NCBI GenBank assembly: GCA_035873375.1
Contig: JAYWMQ010000038.1
Span: 1-56,713, forward strand
Source: Nitrospirota bacterium
Lineage (GTDB): Bacteria > Nitrospirota > Thermodesulfovibrionia > Thermodesulfovibrionales > JdFR-85
Length of the DNA: 56,713 nucleotides
Direction of reading: 5' to 3'
The notes beneath the pieces are model-generated. The model saw only the letters and a list, made by a program, of their open reading frames with translations, was not told the DNA's origin and ran no database searches. Shown piece by piece: positions 1-8,182 of this stretch. Numbering within the stretch: position 1 is the first letter of the stretch; the number at the start of each line of letters is the position of its first letter. The translations under genes were made by a program, and so were the position numbers.

Positions 1-126
1 ACAGCGGCGACTACGGTGACAGCGGCGACTACGGTGACAGCGGCGACTACGGTGACAGCGGCGACTACGGTGACAGCGGCGACTACGGTGACAGCGGCGA
101 CTACGGTGACAGCGGCGACTACGGTG
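1..126 (+). repeat. 18-bp coding minisatellite, seven exact copies
   Basis: The unit ACAGCGGCGACTACGGTG occurs seven times without a mismatch from base 1, and probably continues upstream of the window. It lies in frame in the truncated gene and encodes SGDYGD. Exact identity of all copies implies recent expansion or continuous homogenisation by slippage, so copy number is likely variable between strains. Confidence 0.95.
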
Positions 127-152
127 ATACTGCTGACTACAGTGGTGGGTGA
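1..152 (+). CDS. C-terminal end of a repeat-rich protein (5' truncated by window)
   Basis: Only the last 49 codons are present; the frame begins at base 3 and ends at TGA 150-152. Seven exact 18-bp units encode repeated Ser-Gly-Asp-Tyr-Gly-Asp, then a decayed eighth unit gives the tail TADYSGG. No domain can be recognised from this fragment. The Gly/Asp/Tyr-rich tail is reminiscent of the glycine-rich end (DSGGY) of the rhodanese lipoprotein at 4101-5792, so an envelope or surface protein is possible, but that is inference. No rho-independent terminator is obvious before the next gene at 246. Confidence 0.7.
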   Translation, partial: SGDYGDSGDYGDSGDYGDSGDYGDSGDYGDSGDYGDSGDYGDTADYSGG

Positions 153-245
153 TAACGCTTTAAACAATGATTGCCGTGTGGTAATCTAAAAGATATTTTT
201 TTAAAAACCCCTTAATAAAAATTTCTCATCAGAGGTAATTGAATT

Positions 246-716
246 ATGAAAATACTGGTTGCTGTAAACGAGACAAAGGGCTCTAAGAATGCAGTTGCAA
301 AGTTTGTTGAGATGTTTTCGGTTTGCCGTCCTGAATTGATAGTGCTTCTGTATGTAGAAAAGTTTGACGCCAGTTTCTTAATGGATGAAATGCTCGGTGA
401 GTCAGAAATAAAGGCTTTGGAGGAGGCGATACAGGGTACGGAATATAAGGAAATGCTGGACAAGAAGGCCCAGACGATTCTCAATTATTACAAGAAGCTC
501 CTTGAGGATAATGGGTTAGGCAGTGTAAAGACCGTGACCAAGGAGGGCCATCCTGCAGAAGAGATTCTCGCCGCTGTAGAAGAGGAAGGCGTGGACATGA
601 TAGTTATCGGATCGAGAGGTAAAAGGTTCGAGCCCTTGCTCATGGGAAGCATCAGCAGGGAAGTGCTCGAAAAGGCAGACATGCCTGTTTTGGTCATAAA
701 AGGCCAGAAGTTTTAA
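246..716 (+). CDS. Universal stress protein, UspA family
   Basis: A 156-residue single-domain Usp protein, cytoplasmic. It opens with the family's first strand (MKILVAVNET) and carries a nucleotide-binding signature late in the protein, GSRG at residues 122-125 followed by GS at 134-135. The spacing between the second Gly and the GS is 8 rather than the usual 9 residues, so ATP binding is likely but not certain. The ATG is preceded by an AGAGG ribosome site. It is a stand-alone gene between two intergenic gaps. Usp domains also occur at the C-terminus of the TrkA-type protein at 8179. Physiological partner unknown. Confidence 0.9.
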   Translation: MKILVAVNETKGSKNAVAKFVEMFSVCRPELIVLLYVEKFDASFLMDEMLGESEIKALEEAIQGTEYKEMLDKKAQTILNYYKKLLEDNGLGSVKTVTKEGHPAEEILAAVEEEGVDMIVIGSRGKRFEPLLMGSISREVLEKADMPVLVIKGQKF

Positions 717-872
717 TGTTGAATGTGTTTTCGATGATTAGCATTCTGTTAAAGCAGGATGTTATAATGAAACATGGGTAGCATCATAAAGAATTTTAGA
801 GAATCATCATTCAAATGTTCCCTGAAGAAAGTAAAAAAAGATAAGTTGCCACTCATAGTTTATAAACGTAAT

Positions 873-905
873 ATCAGAGGGACTACATTTTGTAGTCCCT
901 CTGAT
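873..905. terminator. 15-bp perfect inverted repeat, probable terminator
   Basis: Bases 873-887 pair perfectly with 891-905 around a TTT loop. The 257-bp gap between usp and the flavoprotein gene contains this hairpin and a TATAAT box at 763-768. A long T-run does not follow, so it may be a bidirectional or weak terminator, or an RNA-stability element in the leader of the next gene. Confidence 0.5.
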
Positions 906-973
906 TTCCAGATGTCTTATTCAAAACCTTTAAATCCTGAATCAAATAATAATAAAAGTGAGGTGCTCGATAC

Positions 974-2356
974 TTGGATATTAACAGTAAACAGAACGGT
1001 ATAGTAATTCTTGGTGGAGGTCTTGCAGGGCTTTCAGCAGGATATGTTTTGTCCAGGGAGGGGAAAAAGGTGTTGGTAGCAGAGGGGGATTCTACAGTTG
1101 GTGGACTATCAAAGACATACAAGCATAATGGGTTTATGTTTGACCTTGGAGGACACAGATTCATAACTCACAACAGGTCGTTGGAACGTTTCGTTAATGA
1201 ACTCCTGAAAGGTGAATTTCTTAAGGTAATGAGAACCAGTCAGATATATATGTTCGGCAGGTATTTCGATTATCCGTTGAAGCCCGTAAATGCCATGTTC
1301 GGTCTTGGTATTTTGACCAGCCTGCAGATACTCCTGGACTACTGGAAGGAGAAGATCAAAAATGTACTAAAGCCGCCCGAGATAATCTCTCTTGAAGACT
1401 GGGTAGTGAGTCAGTTTGGCCGCAAGATGTTTGACCTGTATTTCAAAGAGTACAGTGAAAAGGTCTGGGGGATTGATTGCAAAAGCATAAGTCAGGAATG
1501 GGTCTCTGAAAGAATAAAAGGTCTTTCTCTTTGGGAGGCCATAAAGAATGGTTTTACCAAGGTCAGTGGAAAAAGTATAAAAACTCTCGCGGATGAGTTT
1601 ATCTATCCCCCATATGGAATCGGTCAGCTTTCTGATAACTTGAAAGAAGGCATAGAGGAAGCAGGTAGTTCCGTATTGACTGAAACAAGGGTAATCAAGG
1701 TTAATCATGAAAACTTTAATGTAAGCAGCATAACGGTTGATAACAACGGAAAACAGTATGATATTGAGGGCAAGGAATTTATTTCGAGTGTTCCGCTGAC
1801 ACACCTTGCGAAGATGCTTCATCCTGCTGCTCCAGCCGATATAATGGAAGCTGCCTCTAAATTAAGATACAGGGATATTGTAATTGTGACGGTAATGCTC
1901 GACCGTGAAAAGGTGACCGACCTGACATGGTTATATTTTCCCGAGAAAGACATGCCCCTGGGAAGGATACATGAACCAAGGAACTGGAGTCCCTATATGG
2001 CCCCGGAAGGGAAGACACATGTAGTGGCAGAGTTTTTCTGCTTTAAGGGTGATAAGATATGGAACTCAAGTGATGAGGAGCTTACAGCCATTACAGTAGA
2101 GAATCTTGAGAAGCTGGGCTTTATTAATAAAAACGAGGTCATAGACAGTTCTGTGGTGAGGGCGGCAAAGGCATATCCACTTATGGAAGTCGGATACAGG
2201 GAGCCTTACGAGAAGATCCTGCAATATCTGAAGAACTTCAAGAACCTTCGTCCTATCGGCAGAGGCGGTCTGTTCAAGTACTATAATATGGACCGTGCCA
2301 TAGAGTCGGGGATTGAGGTAGCTGAAGAAATATTAGGCAAGAAGGTGTTAGAGTGA
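974..2356 (+). CDS. FAD-dependent amine-oxidase-fold flavoprotein (protoporphyrinogen oxidase / UDP-galactopyranose mutase-like)
   Basis: A 460-residue soluble flavoprotein. The N-terminal dinucleotide-binding motif is GGGLAG at residues 14-19, with the ribose-binding Glu at 37 at the end of strand 2. The following GG(H/L) segment (LGGHRF) and the C-terminal FAD-contact stretch (GRGGLFKYYNMDRAIESG) are typical of the NAD_binding_8/amine-oxidase superfamily that includes HemY-like oxidases and UDP-galactopyranose mutases. Substrate cannot be told from sequence; it is clearly different from the two true mutases at 16349 and 21435. The start is TTG, preceded by GAGGTG. It lies 31 bp upstream of a radical SAM gene, probably one transcript. 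Confidence 0.75.
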   Translation: MDINSKQNGIVILGGGLAGLSAGYVLSREGKKVLVAEGDSTVGGLSKTYKHNGFMFDLGGHRFITHNRSLERFVNELLKGEFLKVMRTSQIYMFGRYFDYPLKPVNAMFGLGILTSLQILLDYWKEKIKNVLKPPEIISLEDWVVSQFGRKMFDLYFKEYSEKVWGIDCKSISQEWVSERIKGLSLWEAIKNGFTKVSGKSIKTLADEFIYPPYGIGQLSDNLKEGIEEAGSSVLTETRVIKVNHENFNVSSITVDNNGKQYDIEGKEFISSVPLTHLAKMLHPAAPADIMEAASKLRYRDIVIVTVMLDREKVTDLTWLYFPEKDMPLGRIHEPRNWSPYMAPEGKTHVVAEFFCFKGDKIWNSSDEELTAITVENLEKLGFINKNEVIDSSVVRAAKAYPLMEVGYREPYEKILQYLKNFKNLRPIGRGGLFKYYNMDRAIESGIEVAEEILGKKVLE

Positions 2357-2387
2357 AAAAAAAGGTGTGTAATAACGGTGAATTGAT

Positions 2388-3833
2388 ATGAAGTGTTTTC
2401 TTGTAGTACCGGCATGGTTGCCTGAGGACATATTTTCAGCAAAGACGGCGGGATCCCAGATTAACTACTGGCAGCCCCTGGGCCTGCTCTATATTGCTGC
2501 ATCTGTGAGGCAGGCAGGACATGAGGTGAGGTTTCTCAACGGCGCTTTTATGCGCAATGCAGAGATAATGAAGGAAATCGAAAAAGAGAGACCGGATATT
2601 GTGGGGCTCTATTCAACTACATTTGGATGGAAGAAGGCAAAGGAAGCAGCCAGGGCCATAAAGGAGATAGATAAAAATATATTTGTCTGCGTTGGTGGCC
2701 CTTATCCGATTGCAATGCAGGAAAAATGCCTTGAGGATTGCGATTGGCTTGATGCAGTGGTGACGGGTGAGGGTGAGCATACCCTGGTAGAGATGATGGA
2801 GAGATTATCTGAGGGTAAGGGAATGGAAGGGGTTCTTGGTGTGGTGTACCGTGAGGGTGGGGAGATAAGGAAGAACCCGCTGAGACCCCTTCTCGAGGAC
2901 CTTGACAGCCTTCCCTTTCCTGCAAGAGACCTCTTGGGCGAGGGAGCAATCAAATACGTTCCACCCCCGGCTACATACAAGAGGAAGCCTGTGGCGGTAA
3001 TGATAACTTCCAGGGGGTGTAACCGTAAGTGCCTCTTCTGTTTTCAGATAGACAAGACCCGCAAGAGTGGAGTCAGATACCGCAGTGTAGAGAATGTGAT
3101 GGAGGAAATAGAATTGTGTCTGAAGCAGGGGTACCGCGAGATAAAATTCATAGATGATACCCTTGCAGCAAATTACGACAGGGCAATGCAGATAGCAAAG
3201 GAGATCAAGGCGCGTAAACTTGATTTTACATGGTTTGCCTCTGCATGTGTCAGCCAGGTGGACAGACCGCTTCTTGAGGCTTTTAAGGAGGCAGGGTGCT
3301 GGTCCATTCTGTTTGGGGCGGAGAGCGGGGTGCAGAAGAATCTTAATGCCATCAAAAAGGGGATTACTCTTGAACAGACGCGTAAGGCAGTCAAGACAGC
3401 CAAGGAGGTTGGATTAAAGGTACTTACTCCTTTCCTTTTCGGCATACCGGGGCAGACGTACGAGGACGGGCTCAAGACCATAGAATTTGCCTGTGAAATA
3501 GACCCTGATGTGGCCAATTTTCACGCGCTCACACCTTTTCCGGGCTCCGAGCTTTACGACAATATAGAGAAGTACGGGACAATGTCGACAGACTCCAGTG
3601 ACTTTACTTATCAGGGTGCGGCATTCGTTCCCTATACCATGACCAGGGATGAGATATGGAAGCTGCGGCAGTTGGCTTTCAAAAAATTCTATTCGAGGCC
3701 GAAGTATATTTGGGGACGGATACTGCGGATGAGGACAATGGATGATCTGAAGGCCGCTCTCCAGGGAGCAAAGAGTCTCTTCTGGCTGTGGGTAAAAGGA
3801 GATATATTCCGCAAGGATAAGGGTGTTTCGTAA
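2388..3833 (+). CDS. B12-binding domain radical SAM protein
   Basis: A 481-residue enzyme with an N-terminal cobalamin-binding Rossmann domain (about residues 1-140) and a radical SAM TIM-barrel domain beginning with the CX3CX2C cluster motif at Cys211, Cys215 and Cys218. The classical DXHXXG cobalamin His motif is absent, as is common in this class. The C-terminal 90 residues are basic and helical. Family members carry out methylations or rearrangements of lipids, tetrapyrroles or antibiotics; no specific substrate is evident. Context, directly after a flavoprotein, suggests a two-enzyme modification pathway, which is inference. Confidence 0.85.
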   Translation: MKCFLVVPAWLPEDIFSAKTAGSQINYWQPLGLLYIAASVRQAGHEVRFLNGAFMRNAEIMKEIEKERPDIVGLYSTTFGWKKAKEAARAIKEIDKNIFVCVGGPYPIAMQEKCLEDCDWLDAVVTGEGEHTLVEMMERLSEGKGMEGVLGVVYREGGEIRKNPLRPLLEDLDSLPFPARDLLGEGAIKYVPPPATYKRKPVAVMITSRGCNRKCLFCFQIDKTRKSGVRYRSVENVMEEIELCLKQGYREIKFIDDTLAANYDRAMQIAKEIKARKLDFTWFASACVSQVDRPLLEAFKEAGCWSILFGAESGVQKNLNAIKKGITLEQTRKAVKTAKEVGLKVLTPFLFGIPGQTYEDGLKTIEFACEIDPDVANFHALTPFPGSELYDNIEKYGTMSTDSSDFTYQGAAFVPYTMTRDEIWKLRQLAFKKFYSRPKYIWGRILRMRTMDDLKAALQGAKSLFWLWVKGDIFRKDKGVS

Positions 3834-3837
3834 GGGG

Positions 3838-3875
3838 TTTTTAATCCGGGAGGGAAGAGAAAACCGGATTAAAAA
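3838..3875. terminator. 12-bp inverted repeat after the radical SAM gene
   Basis: TTTTTAATCCGG (3838-3849) pairs with CCGGATTAAAAA (3864-3875) across a 14-nt loop, starting 5 bp after the radical SAM stop codon. A-rich and T-rich arms suit a terminator; the downstream strand continues in A rather than T on +, so efficiency is uncertain. Confidence 0.45.
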
Positions 3876-3938
3876 GAGGGGGTACTGCAGGAGTCCCGGA
3901 GTTTCAGGGGCAGGCGACAAAAACCATTTGGTTTAGGT

Positions 3939-3944
3939 TATAAT
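3939..3944 (+). promoter_or_regulatory. -10 box candidate for the rhodanese-porin operon
   Basis: A TATAAT hexamer lies 157 bp upstream of the rhodanese lipoprotein gene. No good -35 hexamer is visible at 17-18 bp. It also precedes the 32-residue open frame at 3979. Confidence 0.3.
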
Positions 3945-3978
3945 TGTCCGGCATACAGTTAAGGTATCCTCGTAAGGC

Positions 3979-4077
3979 ATGAACAATTCAAGCAGTATTT
4001 ATGAAGGGGAGGTGATAGAAGGCAGCAGATACAGCGGATGTGGAGTGAGTGGCTCAACCTCGTACCATAAATTTTAA
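3979..4077 (+). CDS. Possible 32-residue leader or small peptide
   Basis: An ATG-initiated frame of 32 codons fits exactly between a TATAAT box and the rhodanese gene, with a weak GTAAGG ribosome site and a TAA 23 bp before the next gene's ATG. The peptide is rich in Ser, Gly and Tyr (ends SGSTSYHKF) with a single Cys. It matches no family I recognise. It may simply be chance within a 5' leader. Confidence 0.2.
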   Translation: MNNSSSIYEGEVIEGSRYSGCGVSGSTSYHKF

Positions 4078-4100
4078 ACGAAAAGGAGGCAAAGGGGAGA

Positions 4101-5792
4101 ATGAGTTTTCTAAAACGTAAAAAAAGTCTTTCGATATCCCTGGTATCGGTTCTTATGATACTGACGGTTTCTTTGTTTTTGTTCAGCTGTGCAAAAGATT
4201 ATGATACTTCTGAAGAAATAGCCGCAGCACGGGTGAAATATACGGATACTGTCATGATAAGTCCACTTACACTCAAAAACTGGCTGGATAATGGTTATCC
4301 CGGTGATATCTACGGTAACAACAAGGTGGTTGTGCTCTTTGTAGGCACACAGGACCAGTACGATGCCGGCCACATACCCGGTTCTCAGTTGGTCGGTTAT
4401 GGTGACATCAAGGCTGACAGGTCTGATGGGGTAAGTATGACAATCGATATGGTTGCCACAAAGGCCCAGATGGATGGGGTTATACAGAAGACAGGTATAG
4501 ACGGAGGCACGCTGATCGTCTTAACCGGTCCGAGTGGTAACTTTTCATTCATGAATACTTCAAGGGCATACTATAATTTCCGTTATTGGGGATTTCCGAG
4601 GAGCAAGCTGAGGGTACTGGACGGGTTTGTTGATACCACATGGGCGGATGCCGGTTATCGCCTTGAGTTTGAAACCCCCACAGCGCCGGAAGCTTCCACC
4701 TACAGTGTCTGCTACCTGAAGCAGTACCCCGACAGGTTCAGGGCACCACTTGAGGATATGATAAATGTGGCTAAAGACACTGATGATAAGACAGTGGTGA
4801 TAGATACAAGGAGCAACGCTGAATATAGCGGTAATACAAACTCAACTCCTGGCTCTGCTGGTGCCAGCTCTGGAGAGTATGTTGCCTTTGAAGGACATAT
4901 AAGAGGTGCAGAATGGATGGAATATACTAACCTTTTGGATAGTGACGGAAAGCTTCTGTCTGGTACGGACCTGGAGGCTGCAATGGATGCCATTGGTGTG
5001 AACGGAACCACAACAGCTTATCCTTACTGCCGTACAAGCTGGAGGGCTGCGATTACATTCCTGGCGCTCGACGGTGTGCTGAACTATCCTGTGAAACTCT
5101 ACGACGGTGCATGGATAGAGTGGGGGCAGATGACTGCACAGTACGGAGCCCTTGATGCAGGCTCTTCATGGATAACAGACAAGGAATTGAAAGATATATC
5201 AGATGCTGTAGTTGTTGACAATACCGATTCCGGCTTTTCCGTAGTTGGTACCTGGAGCACCTCAACAAGCGCCGGCAATGGTGATTATTACGGTTCAAAC
5301 TTCAGGTATATCGAAGCGGGGACTGGCGCCAATTCAGCCACATGGACTCCTGCTTTGTCCTCGGCTGGAGATTATGATGTTTATGTCTGGCATACTGCAA
5401 AGCCCGTTTATGAAACGGATGCCAAGTTTACTGTTACTCACAGCGGTACAACTGATACGGTGACACCAGATGTTAATTTAACTCAGAACGGTGGAATGTG
5501 GTACAAGCTGGGGACATATACCTTTGACGCAGGCGGTTCAGAGGATGTGACTGTGACCGATGAAGCAACTGCAGGTACTTATATTCCTGCTGATGCCGTT
5601 GCATTCGTGCCTGCAGGGACTACTTCATGGTTGTCCGAGGCTGTTACATATAACGCAAATGTTGAGTCAATTCTGGCCAATTCCTTTATCCCTAATGCAG
5701 ACAATGTCAACAGGACGGATGAGGAGATATGTGCTGTTGAGGGTCCTGGCGGCGGTGGTGCCGGAGGCGGCGGTGATTCAGGCGGATATTAA
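4101..5792 (+). CDS. Tandem-rhodanese lipoprotein with golvesin-like C-terminal domain
   Basis: A 563-residue envelope protein. Residues 1-30 form a lipoprotein signal ending in LFSC with Cys30 as the lipidated residue. Two rhodanese domains follow: the first (about 45-190) has no catalytic Cys in its active-site loop, the second (about 200-350) has DTRS at 235-238 and a catalytic Cys310 followed by Arg (CRTSWR), as in active thiosulfate sulfurtransferases. Residues about 370-510 match the golvesin/Xly carbohydrate-binding-like beta domain (VVDNTDSGFS..., DAVAFVPA). The tail is polyglycine ending DSGGY. The ribosome site AAAGGAGG is strong. It is followed after 54 bp by a porin gene. Sulfane sulfur handling on the cell envelope is the likely role; the substrate is unknown. 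Confidence 0.85.
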   Translation: MSFLKRKKSLSISLVSVLMILTVSLFLFSCAKDYDTSEEIAAARVKYTDTVMISPLTLKNWLDNGYPGDIYGNNKVVVLFVGTQDQYDAGHIPGSQLVGYGDIKADRSDGVSMTIDMVATKAQMDGVIQKTGIDGGTLIVLTGPSGNFSFMNTSRAYYNFRYWGFPRSKLRVLDGFVDTTWADAGYRLEFETPTAPEASTYSVCYLKQYPDRFRAPLEDMINVAKDTDDKTVVIDTRSNAEYSGNTNSTPGSAGASSGEYVAFEGHIRGAEWMEYTNLLDSDGKLLSGTDLEAAMDAIGVNGTTTAYPYCRTSWRAAITFLALDGVLNYPVKLYDGAWIEWGQMTAQYGALDAGSSWITDKELKDISDAVVVDNTDSGFSVVGTWSTSTSAGNGDYYGSNFRYIEAGTGANSATWTPALSSAGDYDVYVWHTAKPVYETDAKFTVTHSGTTDTVTPDVNLTQNGGMWYKLGTYTFDAGGSEDVTVTDEATAGTYIPADAVAFVPAGTTSWLSEAVTYNANVESILANSFIPNADNVNRTDEEICAVEGPGGGGAGGGGDSGGY

Positions 5793-5846
5793 GCAGGCAG
5801 TGGAACTTAAAAGTCATAACAATCAGGTAATAAGGAGGAGTTACTC

Positions 5847-7058
5847 ATGAGAGATATAAGGAAGAAACTTGGGCTCTTCTCGGTTTTGGCCCTGGTCTTT
5901 GTCTTTGTGCTCGGCATGGCTGTGGATTCAGCCCAGGCCGGTGTGAAGATAAAGGGTAAGAGGGGATTATCGCTCAGGATCAGTTATTTTTCGCAGTTTT
6001 ACGGTGTATGGCGCGATACAGGTTCAGGCCCTGACGGCACTGACGATACAGTTGACTTCTACTTTAAAAGGAACAGGTTCAATTTCTCCGGTCAGCTGAA
6101 CAGGAACGTAGGGTTTGTAATACAGATTGAGCATAAAGGCCCCAGGTTGATCAATGACCTGAATGTTGCTGATGCACCGTCAACCAGGCTTGATATGCTC
6201 GATGCCTTTATGAAGTTCAAGATAGCAAAGTCCCTCAGGTTGAGGGTAGGTTTGACCAAGGATCCCCTTACAAGGGAGAACAACGAGGGTTGTTTTGATC
6301 CGCTCAGTATTGACCGCTCCCTCTTTATCTACAACCCCTTTGCAGCATCAAGGGACGTGGGTATAGTTGCTTGGGGAAATTTTGTCAATAAGAGACTTCA
6401 GTACAGGATAGGTATCATGGAGGGCAGGGAGGATATAAATACACCTAAAAGCTCCCTGCGTTACACTGGCAGACTCCACCTGTCCCTTTTAAAACCCGAG
6501 GCATCAATTGTTTACTTCGGCACCTACCGCGGTATGAAAAAAGTGCTGACCATAGGTGGTGGTATGCAATATGAGCCGGATGTCATTTATGGCAATCTTG
6601 GTGCAAAGACCGACGCCAAGGATAACGTAACATGGACAGTGGACGGTTTCTTTGAGTATCCCACGCCTGTCGGCGCATTTACCCTTTCAGGTGCATATCT
6701 CGATGTCAGTTTCGATGATGCATACAAGGGTTTTGACCCGGATCCGAAGGCTACGGGAATGTACGGAGAGAGAAATGGGTACTATGTAAAGGCAGGCTAT
6801 CTCCTTCCCATGAAGATATGGATAGGAAGGGTGCAGTTCTACGGCCGGTATGAAAACTGGAAGTATGCGAAGCTTAATGAGCAGGAAGACCAGGATTTAA
6901 CGTGGATAGCACCTGGTATCAATTATTACATAAAAGGTCAGAAGTTAAGGCTCAGTGCTGAATACGCCATGACTGATTTTGAAAAGGAAGGCACTGTAAG
7001 GAACGTCAAGACCGAAGATTTCAATACCCTGAGAGTAATGCTCCAGCTCCTGCTGTAA
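5847..7058 (+). CDS. Phosphate-selective porin (OprO/OprP)-like outer membrane protein
   Basis: A 403-residue outer-membrane beta-barrel. A signal peptide of about 32 residues ends in AQA. The mature part alternates hydrophobic and polar residues, starts with the typical RISYFSQFYGVW strand, contains the KNRFNFSGQLN-like arginine-rich segment of the OprO/OprP family and ends in a hydrophobic strand (LRVMLQLLL), though without the usual terminal Phe. The ribosome site AAGGAGG precedes the ATG. It is probably co-transcribed with the rhodanese lipoprotein, suggesting uptake of an oxyanion or sulfur compound, an inference. A strong terminator follows. Confidence 0.8.
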   Translation: MRDIRKKLGLFSVLALVFVFVLGMAVDSAQAGVKIKGKRGLSLRISYFSQFYGVWRDTGSGPDGTDDTVDFYFKRNRFNFSGQLNRNVGFVIQIEHKGPRLINDLNVADAPSTRLDMLDAFMKFKIAKSLRLRVGLTKDPLTRENNEGCFDPLSIDRSLFIYNPFAASRDVGIVAWGNFVNKRLQYRIGIMEGREDINTPKSSLRYTGRLHLSLLKPEASIVYFGTYRGMKKVLTIGGGMQYEPDVIYGNLGAKTDAKDNVTWTVDGFFEYPTPVGAFTLSGAYLDVSFDDAYKGFDPDPKATGMYGERNGYYVKAGYLLPMKIWIGRVQFYGRYENWKYAKLNEQEDQDLTWIAPGINYYIKGQKLRLSAEYAMTDFEKEGTVRNVKTEDFNTLRVMLQLLL

Positions 7059-7094
7059 AGGAACAGGAAGTCCAACAATCAGGTACTGCTTTTC

Positions 7095-7132
7095 AAAAGG
7101 CGGCACATTCAACTGAATGTGCCGCCTTTTTT
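7095..7132 (+). terminator. Rho-independent terminator of the rhodanese-porin operon
   Basis: A 16-bp perfect stem (7095-7110 with 7115-7130) with an AACT loop and a GC-rich core runs into a short T tract, 36 bp after the porin stop codon. Confidence 0.92.
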
Positions 7133-7177
7133 ATGGGTCCGCTTTTGGACTGAAGAGTATGTATCTGAGTTGAATCT

Positions 7178-7207
7178 TTTACACGGTGGCTTCTGAAATT
7201 ATATAAT
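7178..7207 (+). promoter_or_regulatory. hemH promoter giving a leaderless transcript
   Basis: TTTACA (7178-7183), an 18-bp spacer and TATAAT (7202-7207) form a near-consensus housekeeping promoter. Only six bases separate the -10 box from the hemH ATG at 7214, so transcription should begin at or within a base of the A of the start codon. No ribosome site is present. Confidence 0.75.
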
Positions 7208-7213
7208 CCATAT

Positions 7214-8182
7214 ATGAAGAAGACAGGTGTTATTCTGCTTAACCTTGGCGGGCCCGACAGTCCGGGGGCTGTCAGACCCTTCCTTTACAATCTCTTTTCA
7301 GACAGGGATATTATTCCACTTGGCCCGGCCTTTATGCAGAAACCCCTTGCGTGGCTCATATCCGGACTCAGGGCAAAAAGGACGAAAGAGGCATATGCGC
7401 AGATAGGTGGTGCATCTTCTATTCTGAGAATTACCGGGCAGCAGGCTGATACACTACGGGAGGCGCTCAGGGGTGAGGGGGATTTCAGCGTATACGTTGG
7501 TATGCGATACTGGCATCCCTTTATTGAAGATTCAGTCAGGCAGGCCTGCAAAGACGGTATCAGGCGACTCATCGGCCTCAGTCTCTACCCCCATTACTCA
7601 AGGGCAACCACCGGCTCTACAAGAGAGCAATTTGGCAGGGCGGCCGGAAAGTTCGGATTAGAATCCACGTTCATAAGCTCATGGTATGACCATCCACTTT
7701 ACATTGACGCTCTGGTGGAGACTATAAGGATGGAACTGAAGGGGCATGAGACGGACGGAGTGCACTTGCTTTTCAGCGCTCACAGCCTGCCGGTGAGTTT
7801 TATTGAGGAGGGAGATCCGTATGTAAATGAGATTAAAGGGACTGTGAAGGCTGTTATCAGGAGACTGAGGACCGGGATGCCGGTTGTCCCACCGTATCAC
7901 ATCAGTTATCAGAGTAAAAGCGGACCCGTTAAATGGCTGGAACCGTCAACTGATGAGGTTATTGTTGAGCTTGCTGGGAAGGGCGTCAGGAGGATAGTGG
8001 TTGTGCCCGTTAGTTTCGTCTCGGACCACATGGAGACACTCTACGAGATAGATATCCTTTACAGGGGCTTGGCGGAAAAACACGGGATGGAGCTTGGGAG
8101 GGTGGAGTCGTTAAATACCCGTCCGCTATTCATATCAACGCTGAAAGACCTTGTGCACAGGGCATCAGAGGGTTTTCAATGA
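7214..8182 (+). CDS. hemH: Ferrochelatase (protoporphyrin/coproporphyrin)
   Basis: A 322-residue enzyme of normal family length that inserts Fe(II) into a porphyrin at the end of haem synthesis. It begins with the family motif LLNLGGP, contains FSAHSLP with the metal-binding His190, and has VPVSFVSDHMETLYEID with the conserved Glu274. No ferredoxin or transmembrane extension is present, so it is a soluble or peripheral form. The ATG lies six bases after a TATAAT box, without a ribosome site. The gene overlaps the downstream TrkA-type gene by 4 bp (ATGA), so the two are translationally coupled. Whether the natural substrate is protoporphyrin or coproporphyrin cannot be decided here. Confidence 0.95.
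   Translation: MKKTGVILLNLGGPDSPGAVRPFLYNLFSDRDIIPLGPAFMQKPLAWLISGLRAKRTKEAYAQIGGASSILRITGQQADTLREALRGEGDFSVYVGMRYWHPFIEDSVRQACKDGIRRLIGLSLYPHYSRATTGSTREQFGRAAGKFGLESTFISSWYDHPLYIDALVETIRMELKGHETDGVHLLFSAHSLPVSFIEEGDPYVNEIKGTVKAVIRRLRTGMPVVPPYHISYQSKSGPVKWLEPSTDEVIVELAGKGVRRIVVVPVSFVSDHMETLYEIDILYRGLAEKHGMELGRVESLNTRPLFISTLKDLVHRASEGFQ

Noticed and set aside
1-126. CRISPR-like array
   Set aside because: Units are contiguous with no spacers and maintain a protein frame, so it is a coding minisatellite.
774-1004. 76-codon plus-strand frame between usp and the flavoprotein gene
   Set aside because: It spans the hairpin at 873-905, has no ribosome site, overlaps the TTG start of the flavoprotein gene and has composition unlike a protein.
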